Of a stretch of DNA of 64,000 bases, positions 9,215-17,072 are shown in pieces. Source of the stretch: an uncultured Clostridia bacterium (GTDB lineage Bacteria > Bacillota > Clostridia > Oscillospirales > Ruminococcaceae); NCBI GenBank assembly GCA_947625155.1, contig CANQNG010000003.1, positions 62,001 through 126,000 of the forward strand. The letters are read 5' to 3'. How positions within the stretch are numbered: the stretch's first letter is position 1; each line of letters begins with the position of its first letter. The notes beneath the pieces are model-generated. The model saw only the letters and a list, made by a program, of their open reading frames with translations. It did not search any database and was not told the origin of the DNA. The position numbers and the translations under genes were made by a program.

Positions 9215-9248
9215 CATGGGAGAGCAGAGAAACTCTGCTCTCCACATG
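9215..9248 (-). terminator. Strong hairpin after the GH5 gene
   Basis: An 11-bp perfect stem (GGAGAGCAGAG 9219-9229 / CTCTGCTCTCC 9233-9243) with an AAA loop lies about ten bases after the GH5 stop codon. CATG arms extend it. No U-run follows directly, but it is well placed to end or protect the GH5 transcript ahead of the gltB promoter. Confidence 0.6.
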
Positions 9249-9256
9249 GAAATGCG

Positions 9257-11023
9257 TCAGACAGGCAGTTTGTCGATCACATCGATGACAAAGCACAGGA
9301 TGTTCAGCGCATCATTTGGCGCAGTGCTGCCGTCCAGATCGACATCGCCCCGTTTCAGGGCATCGACATCCAGATCGTTCAGATTCAGCAGATACAGGTT
9401 CAGGGCAACGACATCCGACAGCTTGACCTTGCCGTCATCATCCACATCCCCATAGATAATATCTGCCGGTACGGTCTGCTCTGTGGTATCCTGCGGTGCT
9501 TCTGTATCTTTCGGTGCTTCCGTATCCGCAGGGGTCTCCGTCGGAGGGATCTGCGGATCGACCGGATCGGTCTTGCCGCCCGCATCGAGGTTGCTGCCCT
9601 CGCTGTCTGCGTAGCTTGCATAGTACTCCGAGACCGTGATGCCCGTGCCGTTCTCTCCGAGCGGTGTCTCGTGGTCAAGTCCGATATACTTGCCGGACTT
9701 CGATGTCTGCCAGAGGGCTTCCTCCATCAGTCCGTACTTGTCCGCATCCCATTCGATCGAAGTACCGCTTGCTGCCGTGAAGCCAAGACTCGTCCACAGA
9801 CCGCCGGTATCACCGGAGTTGGTATTCAGACACCAGAACGTATGGTTGATGTGGTGTGCGATCATGTAGTCCCGCAGCAGCTCCATCCATTTCTGGTTCT
9901 TGTCGCCGTCCATGTGACCGCCCCACTCACCGATCAGCAGCGGTGCGATGTCCTCGGCATTGACATATGCCCATGTATCATACCAGTAGTCATCCAGCAG
10001 TGTCTGTGTCGTGAAATCCTTTTCAAACCACGTCTGTGCAAAAACGGACGGTCCGTAATCATGCGGCGAATAGACGATCTGGCTCGTGCCGCTTTCCGGC
10101 TTGATCGGATAGTCCCGCACGCCCCGCAGATTGCCGCCCCACCATGCCGGGATATAGGGGGAATCGGTCAGCGAATCGGGCATGCCCCAGTAATCAGAAG
10201 TACCCGGGCGTTTGAGGGACTGTTCCACGCCCTCGATGAAGATCAGGACATTGGGGTTGACGGCAAGGATAGAATCGGCACACTGCGTTGCAGCATATGC
10301 CCAGTTGTTCTCATCCTTAGAACCATCCCACTTGGCAGCCTCAGCGCCTTCCTGCCCCTTTCCATGCGGCTCGTTCTTGAGGTCATAGCCGATGAGCGTA
10401 TCGTCATTGCTGTACTTCTCGGCAAGCCATGTGAGGGTCTCGATCCAGATCTCTGTTGTGACCATTGTGCCGTCTGCGGTCTCTTTGCCGTACCAGAGAT
10501 TGTAATTGTGCCCGGAATTGTCAGCATGGGGGCTATGGATGTCAATAAACGCCTTGATGCCGTACTTCTTGCACTTCTGCATGATGATGTCGAAGATCTC
10601 CATGCTGTTTTTCAGTGTCTTGCCGTCTGCCTCACAGAAATCCGGGTTGATGGTAAAAGCCGGGTCGGTGTTGGCAGACACGCTTGAAACGGGGTTCGGC
10701 GTACCGTTCTTCCACGAAAGCAGCAGTTCGGTAGAGATCGGAAAACGGATGACATTGATCCCGTGATCGGCAACAGAGGACAGCACCTCATCCACATCCG
10801 CACTCCAGAGGTAGTGTGCGCAGTTCTCCGAGCAGTTGAACCCGAACCAATTCGCTCCGGTGAGCCACACTTCATTGCCGTCCTTGTCGTACAGACGGCT
10901 TCCGACGGCATGGAGCCAGTCATCATTATTGGTGTCCACCGCATTCACGGGAAAAGCGGAGAACATCCCGGCGCAGAGCGTGAGTGCAGTCACACCTGCT
11001 GCCAGCTTCTTCAGCAGCTTCAT
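9257..11023 (-). CDS. Secreted GH5 glucanase with C-terminal type I dockerin
   Basis: This is a predicted cellulosomal beta-glucanase of 588 residues. A signal peptide covers residues 1-28 (cleavage after FPVNA). The GH5 domain spans about 35-450, with acid/base Glu218 in DLKNEPHG, His321 in the SPHDYGP strand and nucleophile Glu366 in LIGEWGGH. A Pro/Thr/Glu linker (about 485-520) leads to a dockerin at 522-588 with two Asp/Gly calcium repeats (GDVDDDGKVKLSD and GDVDLDGSTAPND). The second repeat has an unusual Thr-Ala-Pro where a hydrophobic residue is usual. An AAGGAGG site sets the start. Cellulose or beta-glucan is the likely substrate; the subfamily was not determined. Confidence 0.92.
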   Translation of the reverse strand: MKLLKKLAAGVTALTLCAGMFSAFPVNAVDTNNDDWLHAVGSRLYDKDGNEVWLTGANWFGFNCSENCAHYLWSADVDEVLSSVADHGINVIRFPISTELLLSWKNGTPNPVSSVSANTDPAFTINPDFCEADGKTLKNSMEIFDIIMQKCKKYGIKAFIDIHSPHADNSGHNYNLWYGKETADGTMVTTEIWIETLTWLAEKYSNDDTLIGYDLKNEPHGKGQEGAEAAKWDGSKDENNWAYAATQCADSILAVNPNVLIFIEGVEQSLKRPGTSDYWGMPDSLTDSPYIPAWWGGNLRGVRDYPIKPESGTSQIVYSPHDYGPSVFAQTWFEKDFTTQTLLDDYWYDTWAYVNAEDIAPLLIGEWGGHMDGDKNQKWMELLRDYMIAHHINHTFWCLNTNSGDTGGLWTSLGFTAASGTSIEWDADKYGLMEEALWQTSKSGKYIGLDHETPLGENGTGITVSEYYASYADSEGSNLDAGGKTDPVDPQIPPTETPADTEAPKDTEAPQDTTEQTVPADIIYGDVDDDGKVKLSDVVALNLYLLNLNDLDVDALKRGDVDLDGSTAPNDALNILCFVIDVIDKLPV

Positions 11024-11058
11024 AGAAATACCTCCTCCTTGAATGTACTGATACTTCT

Positions 11059-11087
11059 ATTGTACCGCATTTTTCGGGAAATGTCAA
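11059..11087 (-). promoter_or_regulatory. Sigma-A promoter of the GH5 gene
   Basis: TTGACA (11082-11087), a 17-bp spacer and TACAAT (11059-11064) on the minus strand lie directly upstream of the GH5 ribosome binding site. The leader is about 30 bases. Confidence 0.82.
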
Positions 11088-11096
11088 GTACCGGAG

Positions 11097-11125
11097 AAGA
11101 AAAAAGCCGGCAGTCAGCCGGCTTT
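11097..11125 (-). terminator. Terminator of the PH-MerR-membrane protein operon
   Basis: AAAGCCGGC (11103-11111) and GCCGGCTTT (11117-11125) form a 9-bp stem with a 5-base loop, followed on the minus strand by a T-rich run. It ends the operon just ahead of the GH5 promoter. Confidence 0.88.
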
Positions 11126-11136
11126 GACGGGATCTC

Positions 11137-11697
11137 TCAGGTACTGCCCATGCTGTAGGCAGCCGCCTCGAGCAATTTGGCATCGATACGGAGCATGACT
11201 TCCGTGTAGTAGGCATATTCTGCCGGGGTCATGCTGTCCTCATCGAGTTCGTCCATTTTGTCCATCGTTTCCGAATATTGCAGCATCATTTGCGAATATT
11301 CCGCCAGCATCGAGATCGGGTCACTGGCTTCGCTGTAAGATCTCAGGAAAGCCACATACTCGTCAAAAAAAGCCTCATAGCTGTCCATCATCTCCTTGAA
11401 TCCCGGCGAGACCGCCTCTGTGGTCTCCTCGGCAGTTTCCGGGATGCTTTCTCCGGGAGCGGTGTCTGTTTCCGGGACGGGATCGGTTTCCGGCGAGCCT
11501 GTCTCTGTTACGGCGGCTGTTTCCGTCTCAGCAACTGTTTCCGTCTCAGCAATTGTTTCAATCACAGCAGCCGTTTCTGTCGGTGTTTCCTCCTGTTTCC
11601 CCGACAGTCTCCCCATACAAGAGCCAAGCACCGCAAGCAGGAACAAGATCCCCAGCGCTGCCAGACAGCCGATACAGCCTTTTTTTGCTTTACCCAT
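11137..11697 (-). CDS. Membrane-anchored protein with DUF6591-like helical domain
   Basis: The protein has about 186 residues. It starts with a basic N-terminus and a single hydrophobic helix (about 10-28), then a long Thr/Glu/Pro-rich linker with repeated TET motifs. The C-terminal helical domain (about 100-186) has a YEAFFDEYVAF segment and periodic Tyr/Met residues. It resembles the uncharacterised DUF6591 family of Firmicute surface proteins. AAGGAGG abuts the first ATG (11703), so the second ATG six bases on, at 11697, is the better start. It is the last gene of the MerR operon. Function unknown. Confidence 0.72.
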   Translation of the reverse strand: MGKAKKGCIGCLAALGILFLLAVLGSCMGRLSGKQEETPTETAAVIETIAETETVAETETAAVTETGSPETDPVPETDTAPGESIPETAEETTEAVSPGFKEMMDSYEAFFDEYVAFLRSYSEASDPISMLAEYSQMMLQYSETMDKMDELDEDSMTPAEYAYYTEVMLRIDAKLLEAAAYSMGST

Positions 11698-11709
11698 ATA
11701 CATCCTCCT

Positions 11710-12492
11710 TTATTCTGTTTGCAACAACATTTCTTCCCTTGTGGGGACTTCCTGCACCGTTTCACAGTAGACCGCAATGGCTTTCCCGATGAAAGCTGCC
11801 GTTCCTGCCCCGAATGCCTTGTCGATGTCCTCCGCAAATGTTCCGTCCGCTGCAAAGCACTTCCCCATGTTGCGGAACGTGTACAGCGTGGCAGCTTTCA
11901 GACGGTCCAGTTCCTCCCGGAACATAGCGATCAGCTCCACAGCCACGGCTTCGTGCGGGTCAAGCTCCCGCATCAGACTGAGCGCAAAGAGCGTTTCCGT
12001 CAGTGCCTCGATGTCCGCAACGGATGAAAACCGCATCTGCCCGGCGTTGGCTTTCCGTGCTTGATCCAGATCAAGCACGGAAACGGCTGCCTGTATCCCC
12101 TCCTCTGTTGGCATGTCCCGAAAAGAGGCATACTCCTCCGGCATCAGCCCGGTGAGCTTCACAGCTCTTGCAAATCCGGTCAGCTGTGCGTTCCTTACCT
12201 GCTGCTGCTCCAGCACGCCGATCTGCGCAATGACTGCCTGCCGGAAACCGGAAGTCGCAAGATGCTGCCGTATCTCCTCCAGCCCCATGCCCAGCTCCCG
12301 CAGCACCAGTATCTGCCGGAGTTTTTCCACATCCTCTGCCGTGTAATAGCGGTAGCCGTTTTTCGGGTCACGTACAGACGGCGTAAGCACGTTCTCCCTG
12401 TCATACAGCCGCAGCTTGCTTTCTGAAACGCCTGTCAGCCGGCAAACTTCGCCGATGCGCAGCATCCCCTCATGGCTTTCGCCCTGTTGCAT
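11710..12492 (-). CDS. MerR-family transcriptional regulator
   Basis: This 260-residue protein has an N-terminal MerR winged helix (residues about 10-80) with the LRLYDREN and NGYRYY motifs and LRELGMGLEEI. A long helical effector part follows and has no cysteine cluster typical of metal sensors, so a small-molecule or drug-type ligand is more likely. AAGGAGG lies 7 bases before the ATG. It sits between the PH-domain gene (30 bp upstream) and the membrane protein gene (12 bp downstream). The operon promoter carries a MerR-type operator, which implies autoregulation. Confidence 0.9.
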   Translation of the reverse strand: MQQGESHEGMLRIGEVCRLTGVSESKLRLYDRENVLTPSVRDPKNGYRYYTAEDVEKLRQILVLRELGMGLEEIRQHLATSGFRQAVIAQIGVLEQQQVRNAQLTGFARAVKLTGLMPEEYASFRDMPTEEGIQAAVSVLDLDQARKANAGQMRFSSVADIEALTETLFALSLMRELDPHEAVAVELIAMFREELDRLKAATLYTFRNMGKCFAADGTFAEDIDKAFGAGTAAFIGKAIAVYCETVQEVPTREEMLLQTE

Positions 12493-12522
12493 AATGCTCC
12501 CTCCTTACCGGGATCGCCTGTC

Positions 12523-12897
12523 TCACAGGACATAGCGTCCGATGATATTACAGATCTCCGTGATATTGCAGCTTTTAGAAAACTCAAATTTCACTTTCCC
12601 AAGGCTGCTGAAATACAGCTCCAGCTCGCTGTCAAGGTCAAATGTACCGGCGCTTTCCACAGAAAACACCTGTATCTTGCTGTACGGCATGGAAGTAAAG
12701 TCTTTCTTCGCCCCGGTAAGCCCCTGCACATTGATGGAAATGATGCGCTTATTGGTGAACACAACACCATCCCGCACGGAAACATAGCTCGAAATGATGC
12801 CTTCTCCGTCCGTCAGCAGCGGTGTCAGCATTGCCGCATAGGTTTGGTTATCCGCCTGCCGGAGTTTGATGAATGCCTTGTTCTGAAAATCGATCAT
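12523..12897 (-). CDS. Bacterial PH-domain protein
   Basis: This 124-residue cytosolic protein matches the bacterial pleckstrin-homology family (bPH_1 type). Alternating beta strands include DGVVFTNKRIISINVQG and MPYSKIQVFSVESAG, and a C-terminal helix carries ITEICNIIGRYVL. A GGGAGG site precedes the ATG. It is the first gene of the MerR operon, directly behind the MerR-type promoter. The molecular role of this family is not established. Confidence 0.85.
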   Translation of the reverse strand: MIDFQNKAFIKLRQADNQTYAAMLTPLLTDGEGIISSYVSVRDGVVFTNKRIISINVQGLTGAKKDFTSMPYSKIQVFSVESAGTFDLDSELELYFSSLGKVKFEFSKSCNITEICNIIGRYVL

Positions 12898-12928
12898 GAT
12901 CTTTCCCTCCCAGATCTATTATGTATCC

Positions 12929-12959
12929 AGTATAGACCCTCACCCCGGATGAGGGTCAA
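12929..12959 (-). promoter_or_regulatory. MerR-type promoter with 19-bp spacer and operator
   Basis: TTGACC (12954-12959) and TATACT (12929-12934) are separated by 19 bp instead of 17. An inverted repeat of GACCCTCA (12935-12942) and TGAGGGTC (12950-12957) fills the spacer. This over-long spacer with a dyad between the boxes is the hallmark of MerR-regulated promoters, where the activator untwists the DNA. The MerR protein encoded as the second gene downstream is the obvious ligand. Confidence 0.88.
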
Positions 12960-13062
12960 TACTTTCCCGGAAAATTTGGCAGGATGCCTAATTTCGTATA
13001 GTGAGTTCCGACAAAGTATACAAAATTTGCCGGACAGATACCCGATACTGCCGGAAAGGGGC

Positions 13063-13091
13063 TTGCTTTTTCTGCCCGGATGTGGTATAAT
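13063..13091 (+). promoter_or_regulatory. Promoter of tRNA-Arg
   Basis: TTGCTT (13063-13068), a 17-bp spacer and a perfect TATAAT (13086-13091) lie 11 bases before the mature 5' end of the tRNA. Confidence 0.78.
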
Positions 13092-13102
13092 GAAGATACT
13101 GT

Positions 13103-13176
13103 GTTTCCGTAGCTCAGCTGGATAGAGCGGCCGCCTCCTAAGCGGCAGGTCGGGTGTTCGAATCACCTCGGGAACG
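13103..13176 (+). tRNA. tRNA-Arg(CCT)
   Basis: A full cloverleaf is visible. The acceptor GTTTCCG pairs with CGGGAAC, with a D arm and an anticodon stem GCCGC/GCGGC. The 7-base loop CTCCTAA gives anticodon CCT (reads AGG), and a T arm with GTTCGAAT follows. The CCA end is not encoded. Confidence 0.95.
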
Positions 13177-13180
13177 CTGC

Positions 13181-13247
13181 AAAAAAACAGGAACAACATG
13201 TGGAGCTGTCCGTTCTGGGGACAGTTTTGCATGTTGTTCCTGTTTTT
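13181..13247. terminator. Shared bidirectional terminator with 18-bp perfect stem
   Basis: AAAAACAGGAACAACATG (13183-13200) is perfectly complementary to 13230-13247. Inside the loop a second stem pairs CTGTCC (13206-13211) with GGACAG (13219-13224). Each arm ends in an A/T run, so the structure has a U-tail on either strand. It serves tRNA-Arg on the plus strand and the anion transporter on the minus strand. Confidence 0.88.
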
Positions 13248-13255
13248 GGGGGTAG

Positions 13256-13326
13256 GCAGCGTGATGCTTTCCGCCCAAGGAAAGCAGCAGTCGGGCAAGC
13301 CGACCTTTGCCGCCGCTGCGCCGCCT
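13256..13326. repeat. Short copy of the palindromic interspersed element
   Basis: This 71-bp stretch joins two pieces also found in the longer element at 58650-59040. One is a GCAGCGT...CTTTCCGCCCAA start (compare 58664-58688) and the other a GCAGTC..GCAAGCCGACCTTTGC end (compare 58965-58988). The roughly 275 bp between them in the long copy are missing here. The local CTTTCC/GGAAAG hairpin is at 13267-13284. Confidence 0.6.
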
Positions 13327-13332
13327 AAGTCC

Positions 13333-14700
13333 TTATCCGATATGCGCTGCATAGCGCAGGCAAATATAAATCGTACTGATCAGCAGAACGATCAGCGTAG
13401 CAGGTACCATTTTCTTGCAGTATTCGCCCCAGCCAATGGGGTGTCCTGCCTTAGCAGCAGCGGACGTGCCGACCACATTGGCAGAAGCTCCGATCGGTGT
13501 TGCCGAACCGCCGACATCCGTACCCATTGCCAGCGACCAAGCCAGCATGGACAGGACCGAAGCATTACCGCCCGACAGCTCCTTGATGATCGGCACCATC
13601 GTTGCCGCAAACGGGATATTGTCGATAAACGCACTTGCAATGCCGGACACCCAGATGATGATCGCTACCATCAGATAATAATTCGTCCCACAAACCTTGC
13701 TGATGCAGTTTGCAATGATCTCCAGAACACCCGTCTCTTCCAAGCCGCCGACCACGATGAACAGCCCCGTAAAGAACAGCAGTGTCTTATAGTCCACACC
13801 TTTCAGGACTTTCAGGGCATGCTTGCCGGATGTGATGAGCGTGACGACCGCAATGACAACGCCGATAAATGCCACCGTCAGCCTTGTGGTGCTGTGTGTG
13901 ATGAGCAAGGTAACTGCACAAAGAAAGATGATCGTACTGATGACAAAACCGACCTTATCCGTGATAAAGCTTTCTGGGGACGGCATAGCGGAATGATCTG
14001 TCTTTCCGCTTCCCTTTCCGGCAAGCCCCTTGCGCATGACAAGGTAGAAATACAGGAGAATGAACACAAACGAGATCAGGGCGGCAACACCTGTATTCGT
14101 CACGAAATCCATGAAGGAGTAGTGCAGGTTCGAGCCGATGATGATGTTCGGCGGGTCGCCGCACATGGTCGCCGAACCGCCCAGATTGGCACAGAAGATC
14201 TCGGACATGATCATAGGGACAGGGTCGAATTCGAGCAGACGGGACAGTTCGATCGTCACCGATGCCAGAAACAGGATGACCGTAATGGAATCGATAAACA
14301 TTGCCAGAACGAAAGACATTGCCATAAAAGCAAAGAAGATCGGGATCGTCTTGTAATGTACCAGTTTTGCGATACGCCGGCAGAGCCAATTGAAAAAGCC
14401 GACTCTTGCCATACCCTCGACCATGATCATCATACCGCCAAGGAACAGGATCGTTGCCCAGTCGATACCGCCGGATCCCGTTTCCGCACCGGAGATACGC
14501 CAGAACTCCAGCGTCAACAGAGATCTGAGGTTGACCACGTGCCACAGTTTCTCCATATCGTGCATACAGATGCCGAACACGGCGACCAGCGTCAGCGCAC
14601 CGCACCCCAGTGTGACATAGTGTTTTTCGATCTTGTCCATGATGATCAGAACGAACATCGCCACAAAGATCACAATTGCGACGATCTGTGCTGCCTGCAT
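13333..14700 (-). CDS. SLC13/ArsB-type anion transporter
   Basis: This integral membrane permease has about 455 residues and some 11-12 hydrophobic segments. It belongs to the ion-transporter superfamily that includes SLC13, CitMHS and ArsB/NhaD members. Repeated hairpin motifs are visible, such as GGSATMCGDPPNIIIGS in one half and DNIPFAATMVPIIKEL with GGSATPIGASANVVG in the other. The start MQAAQIV (14700) has a GGAAG site and lies downstream of the promoter. The longer frame reaching 14790 would begin upstream of the -10 box and is rejected. Substrate (dicarboxylate, sulfate or other anion) unknown. It is flanked by two tRNA genes. Confidence 0.85.
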   Translation of the reverse strand: MQAAQIVAIVIFVAMFVLIIMDKIEKHYVTLGCGALTLVAVFGICMHDMEKLWHVVNLRSLLTLEFWRISGAETGSGGIDWATILFLGGMMIMVEGMARVGFFNWLCRRIAKLVHYKTIPIFFAFMAMSFVLAMFIDSITVILFLASVTIELSRLLEFDPVPMIMSEIFCANLGGSATMCGDPPNIIIGSNLHYSFMDFVTNTGVAALISFVFILLYFYLVMRKGLAGKGSGKTDHSAMPSPESFITDKVGFVISTIIFLCAVTLLITHSTTRLTVAFIGVVIAVVTLITSGKHALKVLKGVDYKTLLFFTGLFIVVGGLEETGVLEIIANCISKVCGTNYYLMVAIIIWVSGIASAFIDNIPFAATMVPIIKELSGGNASVLSMLAWSLAMGTDVGGSATPIGASANVVGTSAAAKAGHPIGWGEYCKKMVPATLIVLLISTIYICLRYAAHIG

Positions 14701-14749
14701 ACTAAGACTTCCTTTCCTCCCAGAATGTACAGACTTTTCTGCCATACTT

Positions 14750-14778
14750 ATTATATCTGTTAAAAAAAGATATGTCAA
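14750..14778 (-). promoter_or_regulatory. Consensus promoter of the anion transporter
   Basis: TTGACA (14773-14778), a 17-bp spacer and TATAAT (14750-14755) on the minus strand are both perfect boxes. They argue that translation begins at 14700. Confidence 0.88.
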
Positions 14779-14909
14779 TGCCAAAAACACAGGTTTTCCG
14801 GATTTTTGGCGATATGCACAGTTTTATGCGGTTTCGGTGTGAAATTTCCAGAACGATCCGGAAAGTAACCGGCGGGTGAAAAATTTTTTCTGTTTTTTCA
14901 AAAAAAGGG

Positions 14910-14938
14910 TTGACAAGTTCTCTCTTTTGTGCTATAAT
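14910..14938 (+). promoter_or_regulatory. Consensus promoter of tRNA-Gln
   Basis: TTGACA (14910-14915), a 17-bp spacer and TATAAT (14933-14938) lie 21 bases before the mature tRNA. Confidence 0.88.
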
Positions 14939-14959
14939 ATAAAAGCTGATTAGGCAGAC

Positions 14960-15031
14960 TGGGGTGTCGCCAAGCGGTAAGGCAACGGACTCTGACTCCG
15001 TCAGTCGGGGGTTCGAATCCCTCCACCCCAA
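14960..15031 (+). tRNA. tRNA-Gln(CTG)
   Basis: The acceptor TGGGGTG pairs with CACCCCA. The anticodon stem is ACGGA/TCCGT and the loop CTCTGAC gives anticodon CTG (reads CAG). The T arm carries GTTCGAAT. CCA is not encoded. Confidence 0.95.
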
Positions 15032-15034
15032 CTG

Positions 15035-15061
15035 ATGCACCGGTTTTCCGGTGCATTTTTT
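15035..15061 (+). terminator. Terminator of tRNA-Gln
   Basis: ATGCACCGG (15035-15043) and CCGGTGCAT (15048-15056) form a 9-bp stem with a TTTT loop, followed by six T. Confidence 0.9.
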
Positions 15062-15070
15062 ATTGTCCAA

Positions 15071-15108
15071 AAGAAAAGACCGACAGGCAAATGCCTGCCG
15101 GTTTTTTT
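15071..15108 (-). terminator. Terminator of the 8-gene ABC operon
   Basis: An 11-bp stem (15079-15089 / 15092-15102) starts at the stop codon of the last permease. Its single irregular pair is a G-U wobble on the minus strand but an A-C mismatch on the plus strand, so it is built for minus-strand RNA. A CTTTTCTTTT tail follows on the minus strand. Confidence 0.8.
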
Positions 15109-16159
15109 ATCCGACCAGCCCGGAATGCTCAATGCCCTCCGTAAAGTGTTTCTGGAGGAAAATGTACATCAACAGCAATGGAAAAACTGCCAGCAGACAG
15201 CCTGCCTCCATCCAGAGTATCTGCTCACGGGGAGAGACCTCCACGGTCGCACTGTTGAACAGGACAAGGCTGAGCTGTGTGTTCAGGTTCTTCAGCATGA
15301 GTGCCATGGTAGAATTCTGAGTGAAGAACGTGGAGCTGACGTAGTAGTCATTCCAGTACCAGACCACCGAGAACAGGAACACGGTCAGGAACGAGGCAGA
15401 GGCATTCGGGGTCATGACCTGCAAAAATGTCCGGAACGGTCCGCAGCCGTCCAGATATGCGGCATCCTCCAGCTCCTGCGGCATGCCCTTGAAGAACTGC
15501 CGGAAAATATAGATCATCAGCCCTGCCCGTATGCCGTTGCCCATCATGGCAGGCAGGTACATTGTCAGCGGACTGTCGATCAGGTTGAACGCACTGCCGA
15601 GTGCCGGGCTGATACGCTCCATGACCGGCTGCAAGCCGAGACAGTACCGGAATTCCATGTACTGCACAATGGAAATGATCTGCGTCGGCACAAGGATCTG
15701 CAAAATGACGATGCCGAACAGCAGGTCTCTGGATCGGAACCGAAACCTTGCAAAGCCATACCCCGTAAGGGCACAGACTGCCACCTGTACGAACGAGCAG
15801 CCGATGTTCAGGAAGAGCGTCCGCACAAATGTCTTGCCGTAATCCATTGCCGACCATGTCTGCTGCAAGATCGACAGTGTCAGATGCCGGGGGATCCACA
15901 TCACGGTCGGGTCATGCATATCCTCCTGCGCCCGGAACGCACAGCTCACCATGTAGAGCAGAGGGTAGAGGATGATAAAGCAAAGTCCGAATAAGATCAG
16001 AGACCGCCCGATGCGCCACAGCATATCCAGCGCTGCCCTGCGCCGGAGCGAGATGATCTCTTCCCGGCGCATCGTCTCCCGGTGTCTGCGGCGTAATTCT
16101 TTCCGGGAAAGTGCACCGCCGCCGCTTTTCGTGTCCGGTGCAGATGTCTGTGCTGCCAT
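15107..16159 (-). CDS. ABC sugar permease, MalG-type (operon gene 8)
   Basis: This inner-membrane permease of a CUT1-type importer has about 350 residues and roughly six transmembrane helices after an unusual 45-residue cytosolic Arg/Glu-rich N-terminus. The EAA-type coupling loop is visible near residue 240 (EDAAYLDGCGPFRTFL). The start is placed at the second ATG (16159), seven bases after AAAGGGGGG; the first ATG is too close. It forms the second permease pair with the gene just upstream. No ATPase gene is nearby, so it probably borrows a shared one. Confidence 0.88.
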   Translation of the reverse strand: MAAQTSAPDTKSGGGALSRKELRRRHRETMRREEIISLRRRAALDMLWRIGRSLILFGLCFIILYPLLYMVSCAFRAQEDMHDPTVMWIPRHLTLSILQQTWSAMDYGKTFVRTLFLNIGCSFVQVAVCALTGYGFARFRFRSRDLLFGIVILQILVPTQIISIVQYMEFRYCLGLQPVMERISPALGSAFNLIDSPLTMYLPAMMGNGIRAGLMIYIFRQFFKGMPQELEDAAYLDGCGPFRTFLQVMTPNASASFLTVFLFSVVWYWNDYYVSSTFFTQNSTMALMLKNLNTQLSLVLFNSATVEVSPREQILWMEAGCLLAVFPLLLMYIFLQKHFTEGIEHSGLVG

Positions 16160-16174
16160 AGCCATACCCCCCTT

Positions 16175-17068
16175 TCAATCGACCTCGTAGTAGATAAAGC
16201 AGTTCATCAGCAGCGTGATCAGCCCGACTGCCGCCAGTATGATGCTGAAATAGACCCACGCCATCGCAGAGGCATAGCCATACTGCCATTCCCCCCGCAT
16301 ATCCAGCACATGCCCCATGACAAGATTATCCGGTGCGGTAAAGCTGTCAATGACCGTGAAGATCAGGCAGGCTAAGATCATCGGGCTGACATAGGGCAGC
16401 GTGATCTTCCAGAAAAATTCCCATGCCGTTGCGCCCTCCACCTGTGCTGCCTCTTTGGCAGAGACCGGGATATTCTGCAGCGCCGCCAGAAAGATCAGGA
16501 TCTGGATACCGGAACTCCACACAAGCCCGAACACATCATTTGTGATGAATTCAATACCGGACTGCACCTTGTCACTCAAACCATAAATTCCCAGAAACTG
16601 GAACAGCTCCCCCACAAGGTCGGTCTGGAACATGGTCGAGAACTGCCCGGCACTGCTTGCGCCCGTCTTTGAAATATCGCCGTTGATGATGTTGTACACC
16701 GGACCTGTGGCAATGATGACAGGCAGGAAGAAGACCGCCCTTGCAAACCCTCTCCCCTTGAATTTCTGGTTCAGGATGACCGCAATGAACAGGGAGAAAA
16801 TGATAATGAGCGGTGTCCGGATCGCTGTCTCCCCCAGCACCTTGACAAGGTACTGCGTATACTTCGGGTCAACGGTGAAGATATAGCTGTAATTCTCCAG
16901 CCCGACATAGCTGCCCTGCATACCGCCCTTTTCCGGCTTGACGTTCATAAAGGAGTACCGGAGAGACTCGGCAAGCGGATAGAGGAACCAGATCACCGTC
17001 CCCACCAGCCACAGCGCAATAAAGCCGTACCCGTACAGCGCCTTGCGCTTTTGATAAGGCAATTTCAC
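16175..17068 (-). CDS. ABC sugar permease, MalF-type (operon gene 7)
   Basis: This 297-residue permease has six predicted membrane helices and the coupling loop KEAAQVEGATAWEFFW. It begins with GTG, with AAGGGAG nine bases upstream, only four bases after the DUF5696 gene stop. It is the MalF-like partner of the following MalG-like permease. This is the second heterodimer encoded in an operon that contains only one binding protein. Confidence 0.88.
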   Translation of the reverse strand: MKLPYQKRKALYGYGFIALWLVGTVIWFLYPLAESLRYSFMNVKPEKGGMQGSYVGLENYSYIFTVDPKYTQYLVKVLGETAIRTPLIIIFSLFIAVILNQKFKGRGFARAVFFLPVIIATGPVYNIINGDISKTGASSAGQFSTMFQTDLVGELFQFLGIYGLSDKVQSGIEFITNDVFGLVWSSGIQILIFLAALQNIPVSAKEAAQVEGATAWEFFWKITLPYVSPMILACLIFTVIDSFTAPDNLVMGHVLDMRGEWQYGYASAMAWVYFSIILAAVGLITLLMNCFIYYEVD

Positions 17069-17072
17069 GGTA

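Noticed and set aside
13198-14763. 521-codon open frame on the plus strand
   Set aside because: Antisense to the SLC13-type transporter and overlapping a terminator hairpin; His/Asp/Gln-rich shadow composition.
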